A stretch of DNA of 64,000 bases from an uncultured Bacteroidales bacterium (GTDB lineage Bacteria; Bacteroidota; Bacteroidia; Bacteroidales; Paludibacteraceae). Under the pieces are notes generated by a model. The model was not told the origin of the DNA. It saw nothing but the letters and a program-made list of their open reading frames with translations, and did no database searches. Shown here piece after piece: positions 1 through 8,900 of the stretch. Position numbers and translations under genes: made by a program. Position 1 is the stretch's first letter. Every line of letters begins with the position of its first letter. The stretch is from the NCBI GenBank assembly GCA_900316005.1, contig ONBH01000003.1:62001-126000 (forward strand), in the 5' to 3' direction.

Positions 1-143
1 ATCTGGCGCATGGTCAACTGGGTACCCTCACCGCAGTCGATGAGGAAAGACTTGTCACACAAGTTCAGAATCTGTCCCGAGGGAGAGTTCTGGAAGGTAG
101 GCAGGGCAGAACCCGAACCCAATATTGTCAATGCTGCTTCCAC
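1..143 (-). CDS. rnz: Ribonuclease Z, N-terminal fragment (runs off the left edge)
   Basis: The minus strand encodes about 47 residues matching the start of tRNase Z: a beta-strand plus LGSGSALPT, then NSPSGQ and SFLIDCGEGTQL, the usual N-terminus of this metallo-beta-lactamase-fold tRNA 3'-end endonuclease. The HxHxDH zinc motif would lie beyond the window edge. There is no ATG in frame: the frame opens after a TAA near 177, so the likely start is GTG at 143 (M-E-A-A-L-T-I-L-G); TTG at 131 is the alternative. An A+T-rich 7-bp repeat array abuts the start directly and may have replaced the native upstream region. Family call is confident; the start is not. Confidence 0.8.
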   Translation of the reverse strand, partial: MEAALTILGSGSALPTFQNSPSGQILNLCDKSFLIDCGEGTQLTMRQ

Positions 144-147
144 AAAA

Positions 148-210
148 TTTATTCTAAATTTAAAATTTATTCTAAATTATTTAAAATTTAAAATTTAAGA
201 TTTAAGATTG
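148..210. repeat. A+T-rich heptamer array upstream of rnz
   Basis: Degenerate 7-bp units of the form TTTAARA (TTTAAAA, TTTAAGA, TTCTAAA) repeat across about 60 bp between rnz and the next gene. One of many locus-specific short tandem arrays in this window. Confidence 0.75.
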
Positions 211-231
211 ATAGCCATCAATCCACCATTC

Positions 232-280
232 CACCATTAAGCGCAGCGGCTCAATTCACCATTAAGCGCAGCGGCTCAAT
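232..280. repeat. Two 24-bp direct repeats, 25-bp period
   Basis: Two identical 24-bp copies (232-255 and 257-280) begin CACCATTAAG and end GCGGCTCAAT. They lie between rnz and the stop codon of the DUF4954 gene. The flanks continue with shorter CCATCATT/CCACCATT units. A related phrase (TTAGCGCAGCGGTC) occurs near 19613. Confidence 0.85.
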
Positions 281-291
281 CCATCATTCCA

Positions 292-2304
292 TCAAGGGGT
301 CAACTGACGAATTGTTTCTTCGCCCAAGCGAGTTTTGCGTTGGATATGTTCTAACACGGCCTGAACAAAGGGATTTCCGTCGAATGAACCACGTACGCTC
401 TCGAAGTCGGCCTGACGCTGATCGGCATTGCCGTCCACGCCAAAACCGGTCTGTGAGTTGAGGTCAAACTCTTTCTTGGCATCCTCATAGACCATGTTAT
501 CCAGGTCCACGACCGCTTTTTGCCAGCGGCTTACAGAGTCGCGTACTGCTTCTACAGACACCTCGCTGACCTTGCATTGCCATACTTCCTCCAGTTTCTC
601 GGCAGCCCAGGTCCACTCGTACGAGTAGTAGTTATCGTACATGACTCCAAAGCGGTCTTCTATCTGCTGAAGCGTCATATCGGTATTCTCAATATCGTCC
701 ATCAGGCGGCTCACTTCCGTGCGCGGTGCCAAGAGACCAGCCAGGTCCACCCAGTCACCGGCACCGATTTCGGTATCCGGCATCAGGATACGATGCAGAC
801 GGTCCTTTAGCCCTTCACCATTAACCTTTAGCCCTTCACCATTAACCTTTAACCCTTCACCCTTATTGATGCGTGAGATAAGGCTGTTACCCAGGAACTT
901 GGTGATGCCTAAGGTATAGAAGTTAATGCCATGTTCCAGAGCCGAACGACGTATCTTGCAGTGGTTCCACTCAAAGAGGTCGGCCGAAGGATGTTCACTG
1001 AGGAGTTGGCGCAGGATCTCGCGTCCCTTCCACATCTTCTGCACCGTATGAGGCGAGAGCAGATTGAAGTTGATGCGGTCAATCTTGACGGGGTCTTTAC
1101 GGTTGTCGCGTTTAGGCCACTTCTGCGCGTCGCGGATGGTACCTACGGTGCGCAGGTTAGCGCCGGGTACGAGATAGGATTCTGATTGGTTCTCAATGAG
1201 GTACGAGAAAGGCATATCCGCCGTGTCGGCATGATGTGTATGCCGCCCCATGACCAGCGAGAAAGCGCCTATACGGCTGGGCCACAAGAGGTACGAATCG
1301 GAGGTGGTCTTAGCGCCACGTTCCGCAAGGCCCTGATGAATGGGACCCAGTTTGTACATATGATTCGACTGGTTGGAACCCGAACCGGCGTTCAGGAATG
1401 AGAACATACCGGCGATGAGTAGGGTCGATTTATGGTGGGTAACGGTATAGGGTCCGGCAAATATAGCAGCAGCCTCGCCATGCATACCCTGGCAGTTGGA
1501 GAAGAAGAGACTATCGCCCGCGGAGTAGTGTTTGTCAAAGATACACCCCTGCCCCACAAAGCACTTGTCAACGATAGTTGAATCGCTAATCTCCACGCCC
1601 GACGAGATGATGAAATCGGTGCATTTGACTCCGGAGCCGAGGCTGACGGGTGCCTGCCGATTGGAACGTATGGTGCCGTTCTTGAGGCGCGAGGTACCCG
1701 TGATACGGGCACAATCGCCGATGCGGACATTCTTGATGCTGCCCGTATTGAGGATGCGCACATCTTCGCCTATCTCACCCATATCGCTTTCCAGCGACTC
1801 GGCATAGCTATCAATGAGCTTTTCCAGCTTCGCCACCATTTCTTTGCGGTGACGATAGAGCGTCAGGATATACGCCAGTGAGGCGGAGAGATAATCGTAG
1901 ATGGGAATCTCGCGACCGCCACCTTCGTTCATCACCGACACGCGCACGCCGTTACCAAAACGCGTACGACCGTCCACGAGGATGGCGTTCACATTCTCAA
2001 TACAGGTATTGCGTCCGATACGGTAGTTGGCGATATAATTATGGATATTCCACAGATGGCAGTCGTCGCCTATCTCACAGTTATGGATACGTGCATGGGC
2101 TATGCCGGCGTGTATCTTGAGTCCGCCCGGGAGGTCAAACTCGCGGCGGAAGACGCCTAAACGAATGGGTCCGGAGAAATGTGCATCAATGACATACTGC
2201 GGGTCAAAGCCGTCTTTCACCATCACATTTGCCCAATTATCAGCCGTGCAGCTTTGCTCGCGGAGGCGATATTCCTCCTGATCAGTCAGGTGTCTATAGG
2301 TCAT
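292..2304 (-). CDS. DUF4954 family protein (left-handed beta-helix, acyltransferase-like fold)
   Basis: A 670-residue protein recognised as the Bacteroidota DUF4954 family. The middle (about residues 45-330) consists of short hexapeptide-like turns, with I/V-G-x-x-C and N-x-x-I-G-x-x-T phrases, typical of left-handed beta-helix proteins such as sugar-nucleotide acyltransferases. No substrate can be assigned. The C-terminal third is helical. At about residues 479-501 there is a 7-residue repeat (GEGLKVN, roughly three copies) encoded by a 63-bp array of nine 7-bp units; it looks like a recent in-frame insertion in a loop. The stop overlaps the 24-bp repeat area; the start overlaps the end of the upstream exonuclease gene by 4 bp. 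Confidence 0.75.
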   Translation of the reverse strand: MTYRHLTDQEEYRLREQSCTADNWANVMVKDGFDPQYVIDAHFSGPIRLGVFRREFDLPGGLKIHAGIAHARIHNCEIGDDCHLWNIHNYIANYRIGRNTCIENVNAILVDGRTRFGNGVRVSVMNEGGGREIPIYDYLSASLAYILTLYRHRKEMVAKLEKLIDSYAESLESDMGEIGEDVRILNTGSIKNVRIGDCARITGTSRLKNGTIRSNRQAPVSLGSGVKCTDFIISSGVEISDSTIVDKCFVGQGCIFDKHYSAGDSLFFSNCQGMHGEAAAIFAGPYTVTHHKSTLLIAGMFSFLNAGSGSNQSNHMYKLGPIHQGLAERGAKTTSDSYLLWPSRIGAFSLVMGRHTHHADTADMPFSYLIENQSESYLVPGANLRTVGTIRDAQKWPKRDNRKDPVKIDRINFNLLSPHTVQKMWKGREILRQLLSEHPSADLFEWNHCKIRRSALEHGINFYTLGITKFLGNSLISRINKGEGLKVNGEGLKVNGEGLKDRLHRILMPDTEIGAGDWVDLAGLLAPRTEVSRLMDDIENTDMTLQQIEDRFGVMYDNYYSYEWTWAAEKLEEVWQCKVSEVSVEAVRDSVSRWQKAVVDLDNMVYEDAKKEFDLNSQTGFGVDGNADQRQADFESVRGSFDGNPFVQAVLEHIQRKTRLGEETIRQLTP
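804..866. repeat. In-frame heptamer array (nine units) inside the DUF4954 gene
   Basis: Nine consecutive 7-mers, built as a 21-bp higher-order unit (CCTTTAG CCCTTCA CCATTAA) present about three times. Because 21 bp is seven codons, the product carries a clean 7-residue repeat. Confidence 0.9.
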
Positions 2305-3095
2305 TTGCGTACGTCTAAATAGATACGTGTAAACACATTCTTGGTGTATTGTGGGAAGTCGGTATTCTGCAACCAGCCGTAGTAGCCGGGGTCGCGGCGG
2401 AAGACATCCTCGACGCGCATGCCTTTGTATTTACCGAAGTTGAATATCTCCACACCATCCTTGTCGTAGCCGATGCGTCCGGCAAAGTCAGCACAGGGTG
2501 TGTTGCCGGAGGTATATTTATGCAGTTCATCGACGGTAGCGGGTACATCGTCGTAGCGCTCCAGCTGCGCCATGAGCACCTCATAGGTAGCCAGGGTGTC
2601 GGCGTTGGCGGAGTGTGCGCCCTCGAGGTCCTTTTGGCAGTAGAACTTATAGGCAGCGGTGAGGTTGCGGGGTTCGTGCTTCTGGAAGATGGTAAAGGCG
2701 TCAATCATACGACTCTTCTTGAGGTCTATCTGCACGCCGGCGCGCAGGAACTCCTCCGCCAAGAGGGGTACATCGTAGTGATTGGAGTTATAGCCCGCTA
2801 TGTCGGCGCCGCGGAAGACGTCAGCGACATCTTCGGCTATCTCGCGGAAGGTAGGACAGTCCTTGACATCCTCATCGGTGATATGATGCACGGCAGAAGC
2901 CTCCTCGGGGATATGCATCTGCACTTCCTGCCCCAATAAGACCTGGGTAGGCTTCACGCGGATGCAATTCTCCTCGGGCTCACGGTCGGGAAATATCTTA
3001 TAGTAACAGATTTCAACGATGCGGTCTGTTCCGATATTGAGGCCCGTAGTCTCGAGGTCGAAGAATACGAGCGGTCTGGTCAGTTGCAGTTTCAT
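2301..3095 (-). CDS. 3'-5' exonuclease, DnaQ-like DEDD family
   Basis: 264 residues. Exo I motif FFDLETTGL gives D13 and E15, a later NSNHYDVPLL is Exo II, and HSANAD is the Exo III histidine/aspartate. The C-terminus carries FGKYKGMRVEDVF...YYGWL, a tail seen in Bacteroidota DNA polymerase III epsilon-like proteins. Probable roles are proofreading or general 3'-end trimming. The frame is open further upstream into dnaN, but those residues are low-complexity; ATG at 3095, 8 bp after the dnaN stop, gives a normal DnaQ N-terminus. It follows dnaN directly, so both are probably co-transcribed. Confidence 0.82.
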   Translation of the reverse strand: MKLQLTRPLVFFDLETTGLNIGTDRIVEICYYKIFPDREPEENCIRVKPTQVLLGQEVQMHIPEEASAVHHITDEDVKDCPTFREIAEDVADVFRGADIAGYNSNHYDVPLLAEEFLRAGVQIDLKKSRMIDAFTIFQKHEPRNLTAAYKFYCQKDLEGAHSANADTLATYEVLMAQLERYDDVPATVDELHKYTSGNTPCADFAGRIGYDKDGVEIFNFGKYKGMRVEDVFRRDPGYYGWLQNTDFPQYTKNVFTRIYLDVRK

Positions 3096-3102
3096 TGCTT
3101 GA

Positions 3103-4227
3103 CTAATCATTGAGCAACATCGGCATGAGTAACATGAGGACCTCTTCGTTCTCCTGGTTCTCGGTAGGCAGAATGAGGCCGGCACGTGCGGGGTCAGCCA
3201 GCTCGATGAGCACATCATTCGACTCAATAGCCGCCAGAATCTCTACCAGGAACGGAGCCTTGAAGCCAATAGCCATAGGCGTGCCGTCGTAGGAGCAGGT
3301 GATGGTTTCCTCGGCGGAAGTTGAGAAGTCGATATCCTGTGCCGAAATCTTGATGCTGTTGTTGGTCAGCGCCAGTTTGAGCAGGCTGGTACCGGTGTTA
3401 GCGAACACCGACACGCGTTTGCAGGCGTTCACCATGGTCTGACGGTCCACGATGACTTTATTCTGGTTATTCTGCGGTATGACGGCATTGTAGTTGGGGT
3501 AGCGGCCCTCAATCTGACGGCATACAATCAGCGTGCGGCCGAACTCGAAGCGCACGTTCTTGTCGCCAAAGGCTACCTGCACATCTTCGGTTTCCTTCTG
3601 CAGGATGTTGCGCAGGATGGTAGCGGGTTTCTTAGGCAGGATAAAGCTGCATTCTTTGTCCGAATGGATGGAGGTATTGGTCAGTCGAACCAGACGGTGT
3701 GCATCGGTAGCGACCATGGTGAGCGATTCGGGCTTGAGGTCGAAGTTGATACCGCCCATGACGGGACGCAGGTCATCGTCAGCGGTGCAGAAGATGGTCT
3801 TGTTGATGGAATCCAACAGCACGCCGGCATTGATGGAAAAGCCGTTGACATTCTCTTCATCGGTACGCATCTCGGGGTACTCCATGCCATTCTGGCCAAC
3901 GAAGCTATAGGTACCGTTGGCAGAGGTAATGAGCATCGAGAAGTTCTGGTCATCAATAAGGAATGTGAGGGGCTGCTCGGGGAACTCACGCAGGGTTTCC
4001 AACAGCAGTTTAGCGCCAAAGGCTACCTTGCCGTTGCCTTCAGAAGCCTCTACTTCGATGGACGTACGAATCGTCGTCTCGCCATCCGAAGCGGTCAGCG
4101 TCAGCACGCCTTCGTTCAAGTCAAACAACACATCCTCAAGGATACTCAAGCTGTTCTTAGCAGCTATCACACGGCTTACCGACTGCAAGTTGGCAAACAA
4201 TTTCGTACTGGAAACATTAAATTTCAT
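3103..4227 (-). CDS. dnaN: DNA polymerase III beta subunit (sliding clamp)
   Basis: 374 residues spanning the three clamp domains: an N-terminal MKFNVSSTKLFANLQSVSRV, a central region with ATDAHRLVRL, and a C-terminal GLILPTENQE...LLMPMLL ending. The ring tethers the replicative polymerase and other repair enzymes to DNA. ATG at 4227 gives the standard start; 18 upstream codons are non-homologous and A+T-rich. A canonical promoter lies at 4294-4325. dnaN is followed within 8 bp by an exonuclease gene; no dnaA or recF is adjacent here. Confidence 0.97.
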   Translation of the reverse strand: MKFNVSSTKLFANLQSVSRVIAAKNSLSILEDVLFDLNEGVLTLTASDGETTIRTSIEVEASEGNGKVAFGAKLLLETLREFPEQPLTFLIDDQNFSMLITSANGTYSFVGQNGMEYPEMRTDEENVNGFSINAGVLLDSINKTIFCTADDDLRPVMGGINFDLKPESLTMVATDAHRLVRLTNTSIHSDKECSFILPKKPATILRNILQKETEDVQVAFGDKNVRFEFGRTLIVCRQIEGRYPNYNAVIPQNNQNKVIVDRQTMVNACKRVSVFANTGTSLLKLALTNNSIKISAQDIDFSTSAEETITCSYDGTPMAIGFKAPFLVEILAAIESNDVLIELADPARAGLILPTENQENEEVLMLLMPMLLND

Positions 4228-4293
4228 ATCGTTTATTTTTTTAATTAGTATTCCTTTTATTATACGCGCATACGCGCGCACCTAAATAGTGCG

Positions 4294-4325
4294 CAAAGAT
4301 ACTGCTTTTTTTTGACATATGCAAA
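4294..4325 (-). promoter_or_regulatory. Bacteroidota promoter for dnaN
   Basis: Read on the minus strand: -33 TTTG at 4325-4322, -7 TATCTTTG at 4301-4294, 20 bp between them. The spacer contains TATGTC followed by an A8 tract and GCAG. The predicted transcript starts about 60 nt upstream of dnaN. Confidence 0.85.
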
Positions 4326-4400
4326 TAAAAGTGCGTTTTTTTATGCTTTTGGGTAATTTAATTGTGTTTTCTACGGTAAAATTGGTATAAATACAACGAA

Positions 4401-4430
4401 AGGGTGCGCCAATTTGCATGGACACACCCT
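4401..4430 (-). terminator. Probable terminator after rplS
   Basis: AGGGTG and CACCCT arms 18 bp apart, 24 bp downstream of the rplS stop on the minus strand. The downstream side is T-rich. The stem is short, so this is moderate evidence. Confidence 0.45.
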
Positions 4431-4453
4431 CTTTTCTTTTTCTTAAGAACAGC

Positions 4454-4807
4454 TTACTTAACCCTTCTCTCGGGGATACGAGCCTTCTTACCGGTGAGGT
4501 TACGCAGGTAGTACAGTTTGGCGCGACGAACCTTGCCGTATTTGTTCACCGTGATCTTCTCAATGAACGGGCTGTCCATGGGGAAAATACGCTCAACGCC
4601 GACATTACCCGACATCTTGCGAACGGTGAAGCGCTTCTTGTCCTCGCTACCGTGGATGGCGATGACATCACCACGGAACTCCTGGATACGCTCCTTGTTA
4701 CCTTCCTTAATACGATATGCAACCGTGATCTGGTCACCTGCTGCGAATGCCGGGAACTCTTTCTTCTCGCCGGCGAATGCCTGTTCGGCAATCTTAATCA
4801 AATCCAT
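4454..4807 (-). CDS. rplS: 50S ribosomal protein L19
   Basis: 117 residues, full length for L19. Recognisable phrases are GDQITVAYRIKEGNKERIQ, FPMDSPFIEKI and KVRRAKLYYLRNLTGKKARI. The protein sits at the 30S-50S interface. The gene is monocistronic here. Its promoter at 4947-4978 implies an unusually long 5' leader of about 130 nt. Confidence 0.98.
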   Translation of the reverse strand: MDLIKIAEQAFAGEKKEFPAFAAGDQITVAYRIKEGNKERIQEFRGDVIAIHGSEDKKRFTVRKMSGNVGVERIFPMDSPFIEKITVNKYGKVRRAKLYYLRNLTGKKARIPERRVK

Positions 4808-4946
4808 TTCTTACTTCTTTTTATGGATTACTAACTATCATAACAAGCATGCACTACTATTCGGACGGACCTATTTCAATCGCCAGAGGCTTATTACGAT
4901 GCTTTTTTGCACGCGCGTCTTGTTGTCGATGCGCGAAATAGCCTGC

Positions 4947-4978
4947 AAAAGTACTGCTTTTTTCTGATATACGCAAAT
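4947..4978 (-). promoter_or_regulatory. Bacteroidota promoter for rplS, with long leader
   Basis: Minus strand: -33 TTTG at 4978-4975, -7 TACTTTTG at 4954-4947, 20-bp spacing, with an A-tract and GCAG in the spacer. The start codon is at 4807, so the leader is about 130 nt and could hold a regulatory structure. Confidence 0.8.
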
Positions 4979-5025
4979 ATTTTTGTAAAAAAATGTAATT
5001 TTTATACTGCAGGTAACGTTTTTAG

Positions 5026-5955
5026 CTATTCTTCCGGTCGTTCACAAAGCATACAACGGTACCGACGATGCTTCGGATTGAGGATATAGGTCAACTTTAT
5101 ACCAATGGATAAGGGTTGCACTTTAGACGAGGCAACAGCCGTGCCCAACAGGTGGTGTACCTGAATCGGCGACTGCATGTCGTCGGCTTGGAACGACTCC
5201 GGCAAGGTCACCAACGCACCCTCTCCCGGCTTATGACTATCCAATAAACCGTAGTCCACCATCAGGCTGAGTCTCAGCTTATGGTCACTCTCATAGATAC
5301 TCCGTCCGTCAAAGTGCCAGGTATAACCTATCTCAGCACTCAACTGCACCTCCGGACGGAAGATATACTGCTCCTCACTCGCCGCCGTATAATCGGTAAA
5401 GAACTGATGATTCGGCATATCTTCAAACCAGTCGATAAACGGTTCGTAGTCCCCCGCGGTGGAATACACTCCTTTTGCCGTCGCACGTCCATATAGCGAT
5501 AGATTCACTTTCGCCCCTACCAGCAGACTCACCCCGCTCCACTCGCCGCCAAAGAGCAGCGGCAACTGCAGTTGCGCGGCGCTGTAACGATCGCGGCGGG
5601 ATGTTTGGGAATAATGATAGTCAAACACCCAGCGTTCGGAATCCGTCACGTCCTCCAATACAAATTCGCCGTCCGGCAAGCGGAAGCCCGCCTGACGATA
5701 GCGTAACTGCAAACCCGTCTGAAACACAAAACCACGGTAGAACAATTCGTAGCCGAGGCCCAAACCCGCCAAGGGTCCGGGGAGCGTTTTCACATCTTGC
5801 GGAGCGGAGGTCATTAGCATCGATACCCCCGCCTCGCCCCAGAGGATGAATCCGTGCGTCGGCGACTGCCAGCCGCTTTGTGCACAACTCGCGCCGGGAG
5901 CACTAGCCCACAGCACCCCGATCAAAAGAATTATTACGACAAAACGTTTACTCAT
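5026..5955 (-). CDS. Outer-membrane beta-barrel protein
   Basis: 309 residues. A signal peptide (MSKRFVVIILL...SCAQ, about 25 residues) is followed by alternating aromatic and polar strands (GLGLGYELFYRGFVFQTG, LQLPLLFGG, KLRLSLMVDYG, SIGIKLTYIL) typical of small Bacteroidota OM barrels of the porin/PorT-like type. It overlaps the end of the upstream 1515-residue secreted protein by 8 bp, so the two are translationally coupled and may work together at the cell surface. No ligand can be named. Confidence 0.7.
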   Translation of the reverse strand: MSKRFVVIILLIGVLWASAPGASCAQSGWQSPTHGFILWGEAGVSMLMTSAPQDVKTLPGPLAGLGLGYELFYRGFVFQTGLQLRYRQAGFRLPDGEFVLEDVTDSERWVFDYHYSQTSRRDRYSAAQLQLPLLFGGEWSGVSLLVGAKVNLSLYGRATAKGVYSTAGDYEPFIDWFEDMPNHQFFTDYTAASEEQYIFRPEVQLSAEIGYTWHFDGRSIYESDHKLRLSLMVDYGLLDSHKPGEGALVTLPESFQADDMQSPIQVHHLLGTAVASSKVQPLSIGIKLTYILNPKHRRYRCMLCERPEE

Positions 5956-8900
5956 AGTACTGCACCCGTTTTTCGGTATCTATTAACTCACCCTCCTTAT
6001 TATAATATATAAGGAGATACACGCCTGCGGGAAGACGGGATAAGGATTCATGAATCGTTGACAGGGGATATTCGGCGATCTGTTTGCCGTCTATATAGTA
6101 CACGCGGCACCAATCGGCCTCTTCGCTCGCGGGACGTTCGCGTCCCTGACGATTGAGCGAGGGATAGACCGCACAACTCGGTATCGTCACGCCGTCATCC
6201 GCCCGGGTCAGTTCGACCCAGTAGGCTTCGCCAAAACTCAGCGTCGGTTTCTCGTAGATATAACTGTCGTGCGCTCCGCGCGACGCGATTGCTTCGCCCT
6301 CATGATACCAACGTATCGACGAGAAGACGTAGCCGCCGTTATAGTCCTCGTTGAGTAAGGCCAAAACATCATCCCACTTCTGCACGATCAGCCACGACGG
6401 ATAGCGCACCGTAAACGTCAGCGTCCAATCTCTCCACACACCGCAGGTATCCAACACATCCAAGGTCACACTATAGCTATCGGGACGCGGATAACGCTGC
6501 CGGTCGTTCGGGTCATGAGGTATCGGAGCCGACAGCGTGAGCGGATTCCGATGACCGGTAAGCGGTAAACCGAACTCCGCCGGAAAACCTTGCTGCTGTG
6601 CCTGAGACGAGAATCGCACGTTATACTCCGCCGGCAGGCCGTCCGTATAGACGAGGTCGATATAGAGACTGTCATCATCTGCACACACATCTCCGATAGT
6701 TGCCGCTGCCCGCAAAGTATCGCAGTAACAAACCTCCACCGCCACGTTCAGCGTCACGACACTATCGCACGCTATGCGACTTATCAGCGTATCACGGTAT
6801 ATCCCGCCACGGCGTATTTCCTGCCCGTGCCACGTAATAGGCAGCAAGGTATCGCAAACCGTCAGCGCCGTGTCCGTTCGTAGCGTCGACAACATATGCA
6901 ACTGCAGTACTGATAGCGAGTCACAGCCAACAGCGTTTACCAATGTATCCGTCACGATTGTATCCCTATGAAAGGCACGACCGTTCCACAGATATGCCTC
7001 CCGATCGCATGCTTCTACTTTCAGAAGGCTACCTGTCGGTTCCAAGAGCGACAGATGCAGCGTAATGACGGAGTCACAATCGTTACTACCGACTACCGTA
7101 TCGCGATATACGCCATCCGTCGTCAACCGCTGTCCGTGCCACAGCAACACCTCGCCTCGGCACAAAGTCGCACTTGTATCACTGTACATGCGCGGTCGAA
7201 CCGTAAGCCGCAGCGTACAAATAGAGTCACAGCCAACCCCGTTCACCAAAGTATCCACTATCGTCGTATCGCGATTAAACATCCGTCCGTACCAAGTGAA
7301 CGTCTCATAGTCGCAGATCGAAGCAATCGTCAGGCTGTCCGTTGGTTCCAAGAGCGACAGACTCAGACTAATGACGGAGTCACAGCCATTACTACCGACT
7401 ACCGTATCGCGATATACGCCATCCGTCGTCAGACGTTGTCCGTGCCACAGCAACACATCGCCTCGGCACAAGCTCGCCGTCGTATCACTATACATCCGCG
7501 GTCGAACCGTAAGCCGCAGCGTACAAATAGAATCGCACCCTACCCCGTTCACCAAAGTATCCACTATCGTCGTATCGCGATTAAAGGTCTGCCCGTACCA
7601 AGTAAAGGTCTCATTGCCGCAGATCGAGGCGACCGTCAGGCTATCGGTCAGTTCCGATACGGTCAGCCGGAACGGTTCACTCATCACACGGCAGTTCGGG
7701 CTCTCCAAATTACCCGGCGCCGACACCGCTACACGGTACCAACCGGCATCCGCTGCTTGCGGCACAAATCGTAGGGGCAGCGAGTCGGCCTTGACCGTCC
7801 AGTTCGCACTATCCAATGAATACCACCACCGATAGGTCAGCGTATCGCCAAAGACTCCGTTATCCTCCCACTCTGTTTGGAACAGATACGGTTCACCGGC
7901 GCAAACCGTATCCGGCGATACCACCCGTATCGGCGATGCACACAAGCGGATCTCGATATCATCCAATGCGAAGTCGTTGCCGGAATATTCGGTCACCGAA
8001 TTATAAATGGTCATCTTAATCGCATTCACTCCTTCCGGCACGGTGAAGCGGGTTCCCATTAATTGCCACTGAGCAGAATACTGCCACGAACTTGATACAT
8101 TATACAGGCTCCAGTCATAGCCTACCGTATCCAAGACCTGCGTAGCCAACACGCTGCCGTCCGCCGGATTGGTCAACTCCAATCGCAGCTGCGGATACGC
8201 ATATGCCACGCCCCTGTTTTTGTAGATAACATATTGGGTTGCCGTAGATACATTCACCACGTATAGCGAGAAGGTCAGCGTTGTGCCTGCACAGAGATTA
8301 TTGATCGTGGTGTTATAGAATGGCTGGTTGTCCCCCCTTCCGTCGATCTCCAGAAAATAGCCGCGGGTGTAATCGTTCGGATAGGTGTGATCGTCCTGGA
8401 TGTGCCAAAGCGAATATGTGGGATACGATGAGTTGCGGAATCCTTTCTTCGTCACCATATACGTACCGCTTCCCATATTATATCCGTCGCTACGGTGATA
8501 GGAGGATGACATACCTTGCACCGAAGCCGAACTGATTGTCGGATCGTTGGGATCATTGCCACCGAAGTCCTCGCGGAACAGCAACACACCGTCCAGGCAC
8601 AGCGAATCCGACTCGGGAGGCGTGCAGTCTTGTACGGTTAATCGGAACGGTTCGCTCATCGCGCGGCAGTTCACGCTCTCGATATTACCGTTACCGGCTA
8701 CGGCGACACGGTAGAATCCGCTGTCGGCCAACTGCACCGCCTGCAGTACCAGCGTATCCGAGACCGCACCGCTTATCTCTGTCCACGTCACGCTGTCCGC
8801 CGAGTACCACCACTTATATTCCAGCGGTTCGGCAAGTGTGCCGTCGTTCGTAAACTGCGCAACCATGACCGCCGTCGCATCCACGCAAAGCGTATCCTCC

